The notes beneath the pieces were generated by a model. The model was not told where the DNA came from. It did not search any database and saw only the letters and a program-made list of their open reading frames with translations. From assembly GCF_001468485.1 (NCBI RefSeq), contig NZ_LODI01000026.1, forward strand, positions 1 to 32,173: a stretch of DNA of 32,173 nucleotides, in the 5' to 3' direction. Source of the stretch: Pseudoalteromonas sp. H71 (GTDB lineage Bacteria; Pseudomonadota; Gammaproteobacteria; Enterobacterales; Alteromonadaceae). The position numbers were made by a program, and so were the translations under genes. The stretch's first letter is position 1. Each line of letters opens with the position of its first letter. Positions 13,611-22,730 of this stretch are shown here, piece by piece.

Positions 13611-14108
13611 TTAGGCTTTTAAGGCTTTATCGCCTCTGCCAATTCCAACTGCACCTGAACGCACAACTTCAATGATGTCTGTTTCATGGCGTAACGTATC
13701 TAAAAATGATTCTATTTTATCTGTGCTACTTACAAGTTGTAAGCTGTAACTCTGACGCCCCATATCTAAAATATCACCTTTAAACACATCGACCACACGC
13801 GTTACCGCTGCACGCGTTGTTTCATCTTGCGCAAATACTTTTACAAGAAGTAGTTCGCGTTCAATGTGGCTCATTTCAGTTAAATCAATAATTTTTAGAA
13901 CATCAACTAGCTTATTTACTTGCTTGGTAATTTGTTCAACAATTCGGTCATCACCCATTGTTGTTATCGTAATACGAGACAAAGATTGATCGTCAGTGGT
14001 ACCCACTGTTAGGCTATCAATGTTGTATGCCCGTTGCGAAAATAACCCTACAATACGAGATAGTGCACCGGGTTCGTTTTCTAATAATATCGATAAAATA
14101 CGACGCAT
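13611..14108 (-). CDS. ilvH: Acetolactate synthase small (regulatory) subunit
   Basis: The 165-residue protein begins [19 protein letters not shown], the start of the ACT domain that binds valine for feedback inhibition (about residues 1-75). The C-terminal ALS-regulator domain follows (about 83-158, including LLLVKVFAQDETTR and DILDMGRQSYSLQL). It pairs with the catalytic subunit encoded just upstream to make the first enzyme of valine and isoleucine synthesis. The length fits IlvH rather than the shorter IlvM or IlvN. Its ATG overlaps the ilvI stop by one base (TAATG). Confidence 0.95.
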   Translation of the reverse strand: MRRILSILLENEPGALSRIVGLFSQRAYNIDSLTVGTTDDQSLSRITITTMGDDRIVEQITKQVNKLVDVLKIIDLTEMSHIERELLLVKVFAQDETTRAAVTRVVDVFKGDILDMGRQSYSLQLVSSTDKIESFLDTLRHETDIIEVVRSGAVGIGRGDKALKA

Positions 14109-15835
14109 TATGCTTTTACTCCTTTACGTAACCACATTTCGTCAATGCCACCTAATTTAATTTGCATTGGGTATACATGCTCTTTCTCGTCTACAAGTAT
14201 ATCTAAAAATACGAGACGATCAGTTATGCTCATTGCTTTATCAATAGCGGGTTGGAGCTCTTCAAGCGTGTTTACCTGAATGCCAACGTGGCCATAGCTT
14301 TCAACTAATTTTATAAAGTCAGGCAACGAGTCCATATACGAGGAAGAATGACGTCCGCCATACACCATATCTTGCCATTGACGAACCATTCCTAATGAAC
14401 GGTTATTGAGAGAAACCACTTTAACCGCTAAGTTGTACTGTAAGCACGTAGAAAGTTCTTGAATATTCATCTGAATAGAGCCATCGCCCGTTACACATAC
14501 TGACTCTTTATCAGGAAATGCAAGCTTAACACCCATAGCGGCAGGTAAACCAAAGCCCATAGTGCCTAGGCCACCAGAGTTTATCCATTGGCGAGGGTAC
14601 TTAAATGGGTAATATTGTGCTGCAAACATTTGGTGTTGCCCAACATCAGAACTGATGTAAGCTTCTCCTTCAGTTGCTTTATAAAGGGCTTCAATAACGG
14701 CTTGAGGTTTAATTTTTTCAGATGGTTGTTGTTTATATCCCAAACATTTTTGTTCACGCCAGCTAATAATTTGTCGCCACCAATCCTCTTGTGCACTGCG
14801 ATCTATTTGGATTGTGCTTTTATCTATGCCGTCTTGTAGTTGTTTAAGTACCGTGTCTAAACAGCCTACAACAGGGATATGTGCTTTAATGGTTTTAGAA
14901 ATCGATGTTGGATCTACATCAACATGAACAATAGTGGCGTTAGGGCAGAATTTTTTAACATTATTTGTCACCCGATCATCAAAGCGGGCACCTAATGCGA
15001 GTATAACGTCGGCGTTAGCCATCGCTTTGTTTGCTTCTAGAGTACCGTGCATCCCTAGCATACCAATAAAATTAGGGTGGACTCCTGATATACCACCAAG
15101 CCCCATTAAGGTGTTAGTTATGGGCGCATTTAATGATTCTACTAATCGAGTTAATTGCTCAGATGTGTTTGAAATAATAATCCCGCCACCAGAGTATATA
15201 ACTAGCTTTTTAGCTTCCAAAATAGCAGCCACTGCTTTTCTAATTTGTTTTGAGTGGCCTTTTGTATTTGGGCTATATGTTCGAAGCTCAGTTGTTGTAG
15301 GAAAGTCGTATTCAAATTTGATTGTCGGATTTAGCATATCTTTTGGTAGCTCAACTACAACAGGGCCAGGGCGGCCAGTGCTTGCAATATAAAACGCTTT
15401 TGCCAAAATAGCTGGAATTTCTTGCGCGCTTCTGCAGTTAAAACTGTGTTTTACAATTGGGCGAGAGCAGCCAACGATGTCTGTTTCTTGGAAGGCGTCG
15501 TCACCAATTAAACTAGTGGGTACTTGTCCTGATAATACAACCATTGGAATCGAGTCCATATAAGCGGTTGCAATACCCGTAATACAATTTGTTGCACCAG
15601 GGCCTGAGGTAGCAAGAACGACACCGACTTCTCCGGTAGCACGTGCATAACCGTCAGCCATGTGTGTTGCTGCTTGCTCATGCCTAACTAAAATGTGTTC
15701 AATGTCATTTTGTTGAAAAAGTGCATCGTATAAATCCAATACCGAGCCACCAGGGTAGCCAAATATATATTTTACTTTTAATTCTTTTAATGCCTGAACG
15801 ACTAGTTCAGAGCCATTATACTCTTGTTTGCTCAT
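14108..15835 (-). CDS. ilvI: Acetolactate synthase large (catalytic) subunit
   Basis: The 575-residue thiamine diphosphate enzyme condenses two pyruvates, or pyruvate and 2-oxobutyrate, to start branched-chain amino acid synthesis. It has the N-terminal TPP domain ([33 protein letters not shown]), the central FAD-binding domain ([29 protein letters not shown]), and the C-terminal TPP/Mg site ([17 protein letters not shown] through [13 protein letters not shown]). AGAGGA lies 6 bases before the ATG at 15835. Upstream in-frame ATGs (15841, 15862) lack spacing, and 15862 falls at the attenuator stem. Expression is probably controlled by the leader-peptide attenuator upstream. Confidence 0.95.
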   Translation of the reverse strand: MSKQEYNGSELVVQALKELKVKYIFGYPGGSVLDLYDALFQQNDIEHILVRHEQAATHMADGYARATGEVGVVLATSGPGATNCITGIATAYMDSIPMVVLSGQVPTSLIGDDAFQETDIVGCSRPIVKHSFNCRSAQEIPAILAKAFYIASTGRPGPVVVELPKDMLNPTIKFEYDFPTTTELRTYSPNTKGHSKQIRKAVAAILEAKKLVIYSGGGIIISNTSEQLTRLVESLNAPITNTLMGLGGISGVHPNFIGMLGMHGTLEANKAMANADVILALGARFDDRVTNNVKKFCPNATIVHVDVDPTSISKTIKAHIPVVGCLDTVLKQLQDGIDKSTIQIDRSAQEDWWRQIISWREQKCLGYKQQPSEKIKPQAVIEALYKATEGEAYISSDVGQHQMFAAQYYPFKYPRQWINSGGLGTMGFGLPAAMGVKLAFPDKESVCVTGDGSIQMNIQELSTCLQYNLAVKVVSLNNRSLGMVRQWQDMVYGGRHSSSYMDSLPDFIKLVESYGHVGIQVNTLEELQPAIDKAMSITDRLVFLDILVDEKEHVYPMQIKLGGIDEMWLRKGVKA

Positions 15836-15862
15836 CCTCATTCCTCTGCGCTTTTTGTGCAT

Positions 15863-15893
15863 AAAAAAACCCCCGCTTAAAGCGAGGGTTTTT
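15863..15893 (-). terminator. Attenuator terminator upstream of ilvIH
   Basis: On the minus strand, AAAAACCCTCGC, a TTTAA loop and GCGGGGGTTTTTTT form a stem with one G-T pair and a trailing T-run, ending about 28 bases before the ilvI ATG. The 5' arm CCCTCGC (15882-15888) can pair instead with GCGGGG at 15921-15926 inside the leader peptide gene, which would prevent the terminator from forming. Confidence 0.85.
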
Positions 15894-15911
15894 AAAAAGC
15901 AGTATTACCTT

Positions 15912-15983
15912 TTAATACATCCCCGCTGGGCTTATTACTAAGACCAGTACGAGAACGACTAGAAGATTAAATTGTGTTTTCAT
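15912..15983 (-). CDS. Branched-chain leader peptide of the ilvIH attenuator
   Basis: A 23-codon ORF starts MKTQFNLLVVLVLVLVIS, with eleven consecutive Leu, Val or Ile codons (7-17), and ends PAGMY. This is the hallmark of an attenuation leader for branched-chain amino acid genes. If charged Leu, Val or Ile tRNA is scarce, the ribosome would stall in the run and leave GCGGGG (codons 20-21, 15921-15926) free to pair with CCCTCGC, so ilvIH is transcribed. If supplies are ample, the ribosome reaches the stop, covers GCGGGG, and the terminator forms. The mechanism is known for ilv/leu operons; its use here is inference from the layout. Confidence 0.85.
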   Translation of the reverse strand: MKTQFNLLVVLVLVLVISPAGMY

Positions 15984-16040
15984 AGTTATTTACTCTACTT
16001 AGCAAAACACTGCTTTGATGTGAAATTTTGTATAGGGCTA

Positions 16041-16069
16041 TTTTTAAGTGTTTTAGGTGTGCATGTCAA
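16041..16069 (-). promoter_or_regulatory. Predicted sigma-70 promoter of the ilv leader-ilvIH operon
   Basis: On the minus strand, a perfect TTGACA (16064-16069) is followed after 17 bases by TAAAAA (16041-16046). Transcription would begin near 16034, about 50 bases before the leader peptide ATG at 15983. Confidence 0.65.
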
Positions 16070-16168
16070 CCTTGAATGTGTATTTTTGCATTTTAAATTC
16101 ATTTGCTGGGCCTTTTTGGCTTTTTAATGCTTTATTTGAATGGTATTTAAAGGTTTTAAGGAGATAAT

Positions 16169-16249
16169 ATGCAATTTGTTTATTTTCATTTACTTACTGT
16201 TGTTTTAGGCTTAAGCAAAAATAGGTTGCTAGCATATACTTTAAGCTAG
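16169..16249 (+). CDS. Possible 26-residue small protein or upstream ORF
   Basis: A near-perfect Shine-Dalgarno (TAAGGAGAT, 16157-16165) lies 5 bases before an ATG opening a 26-codon frame (MQFVYFHLLTVVLGLSK at the start) that ends with TAG at 16247-16249. The first 15 residues are hydrophobic. It ends 67 bases before the GTG of the M6 protease and could be an independent small protein or a regulatory upstream ORF. The evidence is only the ribosome binding site and the frame. Confidence 0.35.
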   Translation: MQFVYFHLLTVVLGLSKNRLLAYTLS

Positions 16250-16316
16250 TTTATAACCTGTTTAAATGATTGTTATTAGGTATGATGTGTCTAACAATCT
16301 GTTTGAGGAACACACA

Positions 16317-19300
16317 GTGAACAAAATAGCGTTACTTACTTTTTTTACTCTGTTTTTTAGCACTATCGCTACTGCTAAAGCACCGACTCCGCACGATTTA
16401 GGGGTGACTAACAAAGAACGTATTTTGTATTGGCTTAATAAAAAAGAGGGTTTAACTCCCGATGAGTTAGAAGCTTCTTATAATGAATTCATCAGTAATC
16501 AATCACCACTGCAACTGCCTTTAAAAAATGGGTTTCGTCAATCATCAGGCATATCATCGTATAACTCGTTACAAAATAAGGCCTTGTTTAAACAACAACC
16601 GAGTTTTTCAACAGGCTTAGTTCCTGATGAGCGAGTAAATACAGTTAAAGTGCTAACTATTTTAATTGATTTTCCTGACTTAAAACACGACGAAAACCAG
16701 TTAACTCCTCAAGATACAGACATGTTTTATGCCGATTACTCAGCCGAACATTACCAGCAGATGTTGTTTAATCTCAGTGGATATGAAGGTCCTAATGGAG
16801 AGACTCTTTCGTCTGCAGCTGAGTATTATGCAGCTGCTTCGGGCAACAGCTTAAATTTTGAAGGGCAAGTTTACGGGTGGGTAACTGCAAATAATAATGC
16901 TAAATTTTACGGTGAACGTTTAGGCTCCACCCGAGATAAAAACGCTCCAAGCTTAGTAAAAGAAGCTGTGGAAAAAGCGGTTGCCCAATTTAATATTAAT
17001 TTAGCAGACTATGATCTAACCGACCTTTATGACATAGACGGTGACGGTATTACCGATGAGCCAAATGGGATAATCGATCATGTTATGATTTTTCATTCTA
17101 GTATTGGTGAAGAGTCGGGCGGTGGTTATTTAGCCACTGATGCTATTTGGTCACATCGCTTTTATGTTTTAGACGAAAATAGCCAACCTTCTGAAGTTGT
17201 TGGTAGTGACATTAAGCTATTTGGTTACACAATAAACCCTATCGATGCAGCCATTGGTGTTGTTGTTCATGAGTTTGGACACGATTTAGGTTTAAAGGAT
17301 GAATATGATTTACAGTCTAATACGGTTGGTGAACCCGTTGCTTCATGGTCTGTTATGTCATCAGGTACGTGGGCGGGCTCTCCCAGAGGGTCTGAGCCGG
17401 TCATGTTCAGCCCTTATGCGCTAGAGTATCTACAAACACGCTACCAAGGTAATTGGGTAAACCAGCTTAGCCTTGATATGGATGAGATTAATGCCAATGC
17501 TGTGCAAGTGATAAATAATGCAGCAAGTACGTCTATATCACAAAGCCAAATAAAGGTTACATTACCACCAAGACTTGAAAAATTTAAAACCCCGGTAGAA
17601 GGTGTTTTTCAATATTATTCAAATACTGGCGATAATCTTAATACGAGTTTAGTAAATACCATTGATTTACCAAGTACAACTGAGTCGCTTATGCTGAGCT
17701 TTGTTGCCTTTTATAGCATTGAGAAAGATTACGACCTAGTCCAAATAACGGTTAATGGTATGCCTATTGCTGGTAACTATACACAATCTATAAACCCTTA
17801 CTATGGCAATATTGGCCCTTATATTACAGGCGATTCATTTTTAAATGCTGATGCGCAGCTTCCTAACGGTTATTTAATACACCAATTTGATTTATCTGCT
17901 TATGCAGGGCAAACAATAGAGTTGCAAGTACAATACTTAACAGACGCTAATACGCACTATTATGGCTTTGTTATTGACGATATGCGTATTGAGCAAAGTG
18001 GTTCATTAATTTGGCAAAATAACGCAGAAACTCAAAGCACTATCACCTTAGCCGGCTTTTCAAAGGTGGGTAGTTATGTATTTGCTAGGCCATCGTATTA
18101 CTACCTGCAGTTGCGTGACTATTCGGGTGTAGATAGTGGATTGCAAAAAGAAGGTTACTCGCCGGGGTTATTACTGTGGTACAGCGATGAGTCGCACACT
18201 GATAACAATACAACTGAGCACCCCGGCAGTGGTTTTGCATTGGTTGTTGACGCAGATCAGCGTGCTATCAATAAAGGAGGCACGCAATCACCAGCAAATA
18301 CAGCTATTCAGGTACGAGATGCCGGATTCAGTCTTTATGCTCAGCGAGCTGGGCTAGGAGATAATGACTTATCTGCTATTAGTTCTTTTAGCGATAAGAC
18401 GGACTTCAGCTTTGCAGAACAAGCAGAATCGGGTGTTAAATTACCACAAGTTGGTTTTGGTTTTACGCTCACAAACCAAGAAAGCAATAATGGAAGCATT
18501 GAAATATTATTAAATTATGAGCCATTAAATGGTATTAGTTACTCACTCTCAGATTTCACAGCTGATTTTAAAGTAGAAGGGTTATCGCTTTCACCATCTG
18601 ACACGTTTATTTGGGGCTTTGGTGACGGAAAAACAAGTTCTGAATTATCCCCCTCGCACGTTTTTGAAGGTTACGGACGCTATGATGTTACATTTACGGC
18701 AAGTAACGGTAACGATGAGCAGACAGCAACAACGACAGTAACCATTGTTGCTCCCCTGAGTATCACTGCAATTGATTACGAAACAACACAAGGGCTATTC
18801 ACAGCACAAGCTGACGTTGAAGGAGGGTTAGCGCCGTACAGTTACCAGTGGAATTTAGGCGATGGCAGTTCGTTAGCATCACAAAGCGTTTCACATAACT
18901 ATTTATACTCGGGTGATTATTCAGTGTCGTTTACCGTGACTGATGACCAAGGGGTGTCGGTATCTCAAAATGTAAATGTAAACGTTAATGTTCCACTAGC
19001 AGTTAATACCACTTTTTCAACGAATAACTTAACGGTTCAATTTAATGCCGATGTAATAGGTGGCTTTAAAAATTATGCTTACACTTGGGATTTTGGTGAC
19101 GGCAGCGACCTATCTCAAGTTCAAAACCCACGTCATACGTATCAAAGTGCTGGCAGTTACTCTGTGGCTTTAACCATAACAGACACAAATACGGGGGAGG
19201 TTATCAGTGAAAACTTGTCTGTAACTGTAGCGCAGCCAGAAAATAATAATGGTTCAAGCTCTAGTGGCGGGGCGCTTGGCGGGTTATTAATTTTAATGTT

Positions 19301-19331
19301 GTTAATTTCAATTAGGTCAAAACGTTTTTAA
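16317..19331 (+). CDS. Secreted M6-family metalloprotease with PKD domains and GlyGly-CTERM tail
   Basis: The protein is 1004 residues from a GTG at 16317 that has GAGGA 7 bases upstream; this start gives a proper signal peptide (NKIALLTFFTLFFSTIATA). The catalytic domain (about 90-430) holds the zinc motif HEFGHDLGLKDE (H318, E319, H322) and a Met-turn SWSVMSSGTW, typical of the immune inhibitor A (M6) family. A beta-sandwich region follows (around 500-570), then three PKD domains (about 737-813, 814-895, 896-972, each with W-x-[FL]-GDG). The tail SSSSGGALGG, a hydrophobic segment and RSKRF form a GlyGly-CTERM sorting signal, which is processed by rhombosortase with type II secretion. It is probably an extracellular or surface protease for feeding on protein. 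Confidence 0.92.
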   Translation: MNKIALLTFFTLFFSTIATAKAPTPHDLGVTNKERILYWLNKKEGLTPDELEASYNEFISNQSPLQLPLKNGFRQSSGISSYNSLQNKALFKQQPSFSTGLVPDERVNTVKVLTILIDFPDLKHDENQLTPQDTDMFYADYSAEHYQQMLFNLSGYEGPNGETLSSAAEYYAAASGNSLNFEGQVYGWVTANNNAKFYGERLGSTRDKNAPSLVKEAVEKAVAQFNINLADYDLTDLYDIDGDGITDEPNGIIDHVMIFHSSIGEESGGGYLATDAIWSHRFYVLDENSQPSEVVGSDIKLFGYTINPIDAAIGVVVHEFGHDLGLKDEYDLQSNTVGEPVASWSVMSSGTWAGSPRGSEPVMFSPYALEYLQTRYQGNWVNQLSLDMDEINANAVQVINNAASTSISQSQIKVTLPPRLEKFKTPVEGVFQYYSNTGDNLNTSLVNTIDLPSTTESLMLSFVAFYSIEKDYDLVQITVNGMPIAGNYTQSINPYYGNIGPYITGDSFLNADAQLPNGYLIHQFDLSAYAGQTIELQVQYLTDANTHYYGFVIDDMRIEQSGSLIWQNNAETQSTITLAGFSKVGSYVFARPSYYYLQLRDYSGVDSGLQKEGYSPGLLLWYSDESHTDNNTTEHPGSGFALVVDADQRAINKGGTQSPANTAIQVRDAGFSLYAQRAGLGDNDLSAISSFSDKTDFSFAEQAESGVKLPQVGFGFTLTNQESNNGSIEILLNYEPLNGISYSLSDFTADFKVEGLSLSPSDTFIWGFGDGKTSSELSPSHVFEGYGRYDVTFTASNGNDEQTATTTVTIVAPLSITAIDYETTQGLFTAQADVEGGLAPYSYQWNLGDGSSLASQSVSHNYLYSGDYSVSFTVTDDQGVSVSQNVNVNVNVPLAVNTTFSTNNLTVQFNADVIGGFKNYAYTWDFGDGSDLSQVQNPRHTYQSAGSYSVALTITDTNTGEVISENLSVTVAQPENNNGSSSSGGALGGLLILMLLISIRSKRF

Positions 19332-19338
19332 ACGGCAT

Positions 19339-19369
19339 AAAAAAGCCAGCATTAAACGCTGGCTTTTTT
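19339..19369. terminator. Bidirectional intrinsic terminator
   Basis: AAAAAAGCCAGC-ATTAAAC-GCTGGCTTTTTT is a strong stem flanked by A and T runs. It lies between the convergent M6 protease gene (plus) and the isocitrate dehydrogenase gene (minus) and can serve both. Confidence 0.92.
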
Positions 19370-19384
19370 GAACGTCCTATTAAA

Positions 19385-20392
19385 TTACAGACGGTCAATC
19401 ACTGATTGTGTGAAATCAGTTGTTCCGTGGCTGCCACCTAAATCACGTGTAGTGCGGTCACCTGATTTGATTACATCAGCAACGGCGCTGCGTATACGCT
19501 CTGCTGTGTCACCCATATTTAAGTGCTCTAACATTTGAATAGATGCTAAAATTACAGAAGTTGGATTTGCTAGGTTTTTACCTGCGATATCTGGCGCGCT
19601 ACCGTGCACAGCTTCAAAAATTGCAGCATCTTCGCCAATATTTGCACCTGGTGCCATACCTAAACCGCCCACTAAGCCAGCACATAGGTCTGATAAAATG
19701 TCACCAAATAAGTTTGTAGTAACAACTACATCAAACTCTTCAGGTGTCATTACAAGCTTCATACAGGTTGCATCAACAATCATTTCTGTTGATTCAATTT
19801 GTGGGTAACGCTCAGCTACTTCACGAGCAACTTTTAAAAATAAGCCAGACGTAGACTTTAAAATATTTGCTTTGTGAACAGCGGTTACTTTTTTACGGCC
19901 TTCACGCACTGCAAGTTCATAAGCAAATGTTACAATTTTTTCAGCGCCTTCACGTGTTATTACTGATTTTGCTTCAGCTTCATTGCCATCTTCACTCACT
20001 ACTTGGCCTGCACCTGAGTACATGCCTTGTGTGTTTTCACGAATAGTGATGATGTCAATATCATCGTAACGGGCTTTAGTGCCCACAAATGATTTTACAG
20101 GGCGAACGTTTGCGTATAACCCAAATTGCTTGCGCAGTGTTACGTTGATAGACGTAAAACCTTCACCTACAGGGGTAGTTAATGGACCCTTAAGTGTAAT
20201 TTTGTTTTTAGCAATGGTATCGATCGTCTCTTGTGGAAGTAACTCACCTGTTTTCTCAAGAGCGGCTAGGCCAGCATCAACAAATTCATAATCAAAATCG
20301 CATCCTGCGGCTTTTAGTATTTCAAGTGCTGAGTCGATGATGCTCGGACCGATGCCGTCGCCTTTGATCACTGTGATGGTTTGTTTGGCCAT
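19385..20392 (-). CDS. Isocitrate dehydrogenase, NAD-type (decarboxylating)
   Basis: The 335-residue enzyme belongs to the isocitrate/isopropylmalate dehydrogenase family. GDGIGPSI starts the fold, [19 protein letters not shown] is the substrate-binding segment with the Ser/Arg pattern of isocitrate dehydrogenases, and the metal-binding region is [27 protein letters not shown] split across about residues 225-252. [15 protein letters not shown] is the nucleotide-binding loop. The short length and loop resemble NAD-dependent bacterial and mitochondrial enzymes rather than the roughly 415-residue NADP enzyme of E. coli. It feeds the TCA cycle. AAAGGA sits 8 bases before the ATG at 20392; a longer form from 20425 is rejected. 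Confidence 0.88.
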   Translation of the reverse strand: MAKQTITVIKGDGIGPSIIDSALEILKAAGCDFDYEFVDAGLAALEKTGELLPQETIDTIAKNKITLKGPLTTPVGEGFTSINVTLRKQFGLYANVRPVKSFVGTKARYDDIDIITIRENTQGMYSGAGQVVSEDGNEAEAKSVITREGAEKIVTFAYELAVREGRKKVTAVHKANILKSTSGLFLKVAREVAERYPQIESTEMIVDATCMKLVMTPEEFDVVVTTNLFGDILSDLCAGLVGGLGMAPGANIGEDAAIFEAVHGSAPDIAGKNLANPTSVILASIQMLEHLNMGDTAERIRSAVADVIKSGDRTTRDLGGSHGTTDFTQSVIDRL

Positions 20393-20431
20393 TAACGTTT
20401 CCTTTAAAGAGTTTGATGTGCACATAAAAAA

Positions 20432-20448
20432 TTACTCTAAAAGAGTAA
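20432..20448. repeat. Short perfect inverted repeat in the isocitrate dehydrogenase leader
   Basis: TTACTCT-AAA-AGAGTAA is a 7-bp palindrome 40 bases upstream of the isocitrate dehydrogenase ATG. It could be an operator or a small RNA hairpin. Confidence 0.35.
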
Positions 20449-20496
20449 CTGCTTGTTAGGTAATTTATGTGAATGATTGAAAATTTTAAGGGCGCA

Positions 20497-20526
20497 TTTA
20501 TACCAATTTACCACTTATTTTGCCAG
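20497..20526 (-). promoter_or_regulatory. Possible sigma-70 promoter of isocitrate dehydrogenase
   Basis: On the minus strand, CTGGCA (20521-20526), an 18-base spacer and TATAAA (20497-20502). The -10 is good and the -35 is weak. Confidence 0.35.
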
Positions 20527-20578
20527 TTTATAGAATAAATAATGGGTATAATTTCTATTTATAGTGGTAATAAACGAA

Positions 20579-22267
20579 CTAAATATTGTTATATATTTGT
20601 AAACCCGCTAATTGGGCGTAAAAAGGTCGCTCATCATCCCAGCCATTTAGTCTTAGTTGCTCACTCAGAGTTTGCTGTTGCCATGGGGTTAATTTTAGCT
20701 CAGGTTTGAAAACCCGTTGAGCAATCACTTTTAAAGCAACCCATAGCTTATGCTCATTTGTTAGCTGTTTTTTTGCTGTTTGCTCTGCCTGTAACAACAT
20801 GTTTGCCCAAGGGTTATCGCTTAGTAATTGCAAAAGCAATGCTTTAATATGCTCATTATTAATATTAGCTACACCAAAAAATGCACTAAATGGAGTGCTT
20901 AACGTTTTGTTTGGCACTTCATCGATAGCTATTTTTCGTGTTAAGCGAGTACTGCATTGGGTTAACAAAAAATGAGTATATGCGTACAAAGGTAAAGTGA
21001 TGTGCTCAAATTGATACTGCTTATTGTGTGTTACCAATAAAGCCATTATTTTTACCAAACAGTCTAGTCGATTTAATATAAACTTTTGTAGTGGATGGGG
21101 TGTTGAATTAACCAATTGCTCAAATACGACGCGCTGAATAATAGCAGGCGCATTATTGTATCCAACCATAGACAAGCTATGGCGCAGATCTTTAGCTGCT
21201 TGATGTTCTTTATTATAAGGTTTAACGGCTTCACATACTCGCGCAATAATCTCAGGGTGATGAGCCATTATTTTATTCAAACCTTTAAAACTATATTCTT
21301 GGTTAACTTTAATTTGACTAATTAACTCAATTAGTTGCCTTGGTTTATCTAAACTGCTTGGCTCGTTAATAGTAATATGTTCACTGTTCCATACACTGTA
21401 TAGAAGCTTTTTATCTGCACATTTCCATTGTTTGGGGTTGTCTTTTAATGTCGCTTTTACTCTAAACCAAGCTAATTTTTGTTTATTTTCAGGGGTAACT
21501 ATTATATGCCTGTTTTGTTTATCGGTTGCTAGATAAACCATATTTTGATCTTGATACACAACTCGGCTACCAGCCAAAAATGCCCCTACGTGGGCAACGT
21601 AAGATTTAATTAAATGTTGTGCAAAAATATTTGGCGTGCGTAAATATAAATCGGACAAGGCCTGATAAAAGCTTATGTGCTTTTTAGCAGGGGTATGGGT
21701 TATATTCATTGCTATTATATTAGCGAGTGCAACAAGCGTAATTCCACCATCGTAAAGCATTATCTTTGGTGTATTTACGAGAGCTTGCTTATATTTATTT
21801 AGTTTTGCGAGTATATGTGTAATCGGTGCAGCGCTATTGCCACAGCTTAACATTATTTTTGCTGCAAATTGGTGGCGCAGCTGCCAAATCTTTTTATCGT
21901 TAGCACTAAATTCAGATTGTTCAGCTAGCTTGTTTAGTTGCGAGCAGACACACAAATGCTCCACAAGTGCGGCGTTTATGTAAAGTTCGGTTAGTTTTTT
22001 GTCGTAATTTTGGCTAGCACATAAGCTTGCAGTAATGACACACTGGCTTATCACTAAATTAGTTGAATAGCTGTAGTGGGAATTAAATAACGTTAATTTG
22101 GATAGTAGTGCATTAGGGCAGTGTTCGTATAAGACTCTATACTGTTCGGCTAATTTACAGGCCATAGGGTATAAGGCTTGCCAATGGTCTTTATTATTAT
22201 AGCCAATTAAAAAACGCTGCGTATTTTCGTGCAGTTGTTTTAAACGATTTGCAAGGGGCTCATCCAT
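20579..22267 (-). CDS. Unknown protein resembling degenerate HD-GYP plus HDOD-like regions
   Basis: The protein is 562 residues from the ATG at 22267 (AAGG 5 bases upstream) and has no signal or membrane segment. I recognise no exact family. Residues about 95-290 resemble an HD-GYP domain that has lost its catalytic residues: AALVEHL stands where ALLHD is expected, and no HHE or GYP motif follows, but the C-terminal pattern HLIKSYVAHVGAFLAGSRVVY is like the HD-GYP end. Residues about 310-430 (MAHHPEIIARVCEAV, LRHSLSMVGYNNAPAIIQRVV) resemble an HDOD domain. The C-terminal 120 residues are unassigned. It lies 7 bases after a DUF3192 gene. A signalling scaffold role is possible. Confidence 0.55.
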   Translation of the reverse strand: MDEPLANRLKQLHENTQRFLIGYNNKDHWQALYPMACKLAEQYRVLYEHCPNALLSKLTLFNSHYSYSTNLVISQCVITASLCASQNYDKKLTELYINAALVEHLCVCSQLNKLAEQSEFSANDKKIWQLRHQFAAKIMLSCGNSAAPITHILAKLNKYKQALVNTPKIMLYDGGITLVALANIIAMNITHTPAKKHISFYQALSDLYLRTPNIFAQHLIKSYVAHVGAFLAGSRVVYQDQNMVYLATDKQNRHIIVTPENKQKLAWFRVKATLKDNPKQWKCADKKLLYSVWNSEHITINEPSSLDKPRQLIELISQIKVNQEYSFKGLNKIMAHHPEIIARVCEAVKPYNKEHQAAKDLRHSLSMVGYNNAPAIIQRVVFEQLVNSTPHPLQKFILNRLDCLVKIMALLVTHNKQYQFEHITLPLYAYTHFLLTQCSTRLTRKIAIDEVPNKTLSTPFSAFFGVANINNEHIKALLLQLLSDNPWANMLLQAEQTAKKQLTNEHKLWVALKVIAQRVFKPELKLTPWQQQTLSEQLRLNGWDDERPFYAQLAGLQIYNNI

Positions 22268-22274
22268 TATGCCT

Positions 22275-22661
22275 TCACCTAATTTCTTCCTGATATTTAC
22301 TATATGCACTTGGTCCCCATAAAATTAGCTGGCCATTTTTAAATAATAAGCCTGTGCATTCATCCATCGTTGTTATACCGTCTGACGTAATATGCTGTGT
22401 GCGATAAAAAATAATTTGTAATACTTGTTCATTATCGCGCTTGGCAAATGTTAAGTCTGGGCTACCAAGGTAATCAAGTACGGTGTTGAGTGTAGTTTGA
22501 GAATCTAGCGAAAGCTTTTCAATGTAGCGCTTATTAAATGATTCTCGATCTTGCCAAATCATTGCTTGTGGATCGTCTTTGTAAAAAGCAATCACTAAGG
22601 TTGCAATGAGCGCGTATAGCCCCAACCCTAAAATTAAATACCGTATAAACTTTTTCAACAC
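22275..22661 (-). CDS. DUF3192 family membrane-anchored protein
   Basis: The 128-residue protein has one N-terminal hydrophobic segment (about 8-26) and a periplasmic domain matching DUF3192: DDPQAMIWQDRESFNKRYI, a stretch with DYLGSPDLTF, then LQIIFYRTQHITSDGITTMDECT and LLFKNGQLILWG. The fold probably resembles the SmpA/OmlA lipoprotein fold. The function is unknown. It is upstream of, and probably co-transcribed with, the HD-GYP/HDOD-like gene. Confidence 0.8.
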   Translation of the reverse strand: MLKKFIRYLILGLGLYALIATLVIAFYKDDPQAMIWQDRESFNKRYIEKLSLDSQTTLNTVLDYLGSPDLTFAKRDNEQVLQIIFYRTQHITSDGITTMDECTGLLFKNGQLILWGPSAYSKYQEEIR

Positions 22662-22730
22662 TATTTACCTTAAATGCTACCACGGGTATTAGTATACGTT
22701 TTGTTATAAATACACGCTATTTACTTGCGA

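Noticed and set aside
14588-15392. Plus-strand ORFs of 83 and 152 codons opposite ilvI
   Set aside because: They lie antisense inside the strongly conserved acetolactate synthase gene, have no ribosome binding site and resemble no protein.
15836-15862. Longer ilvI start at 15862
   Set aside because: It falls at the attenuator terminator; the ATG at 15835 has AGAGGA at ideal spacing.
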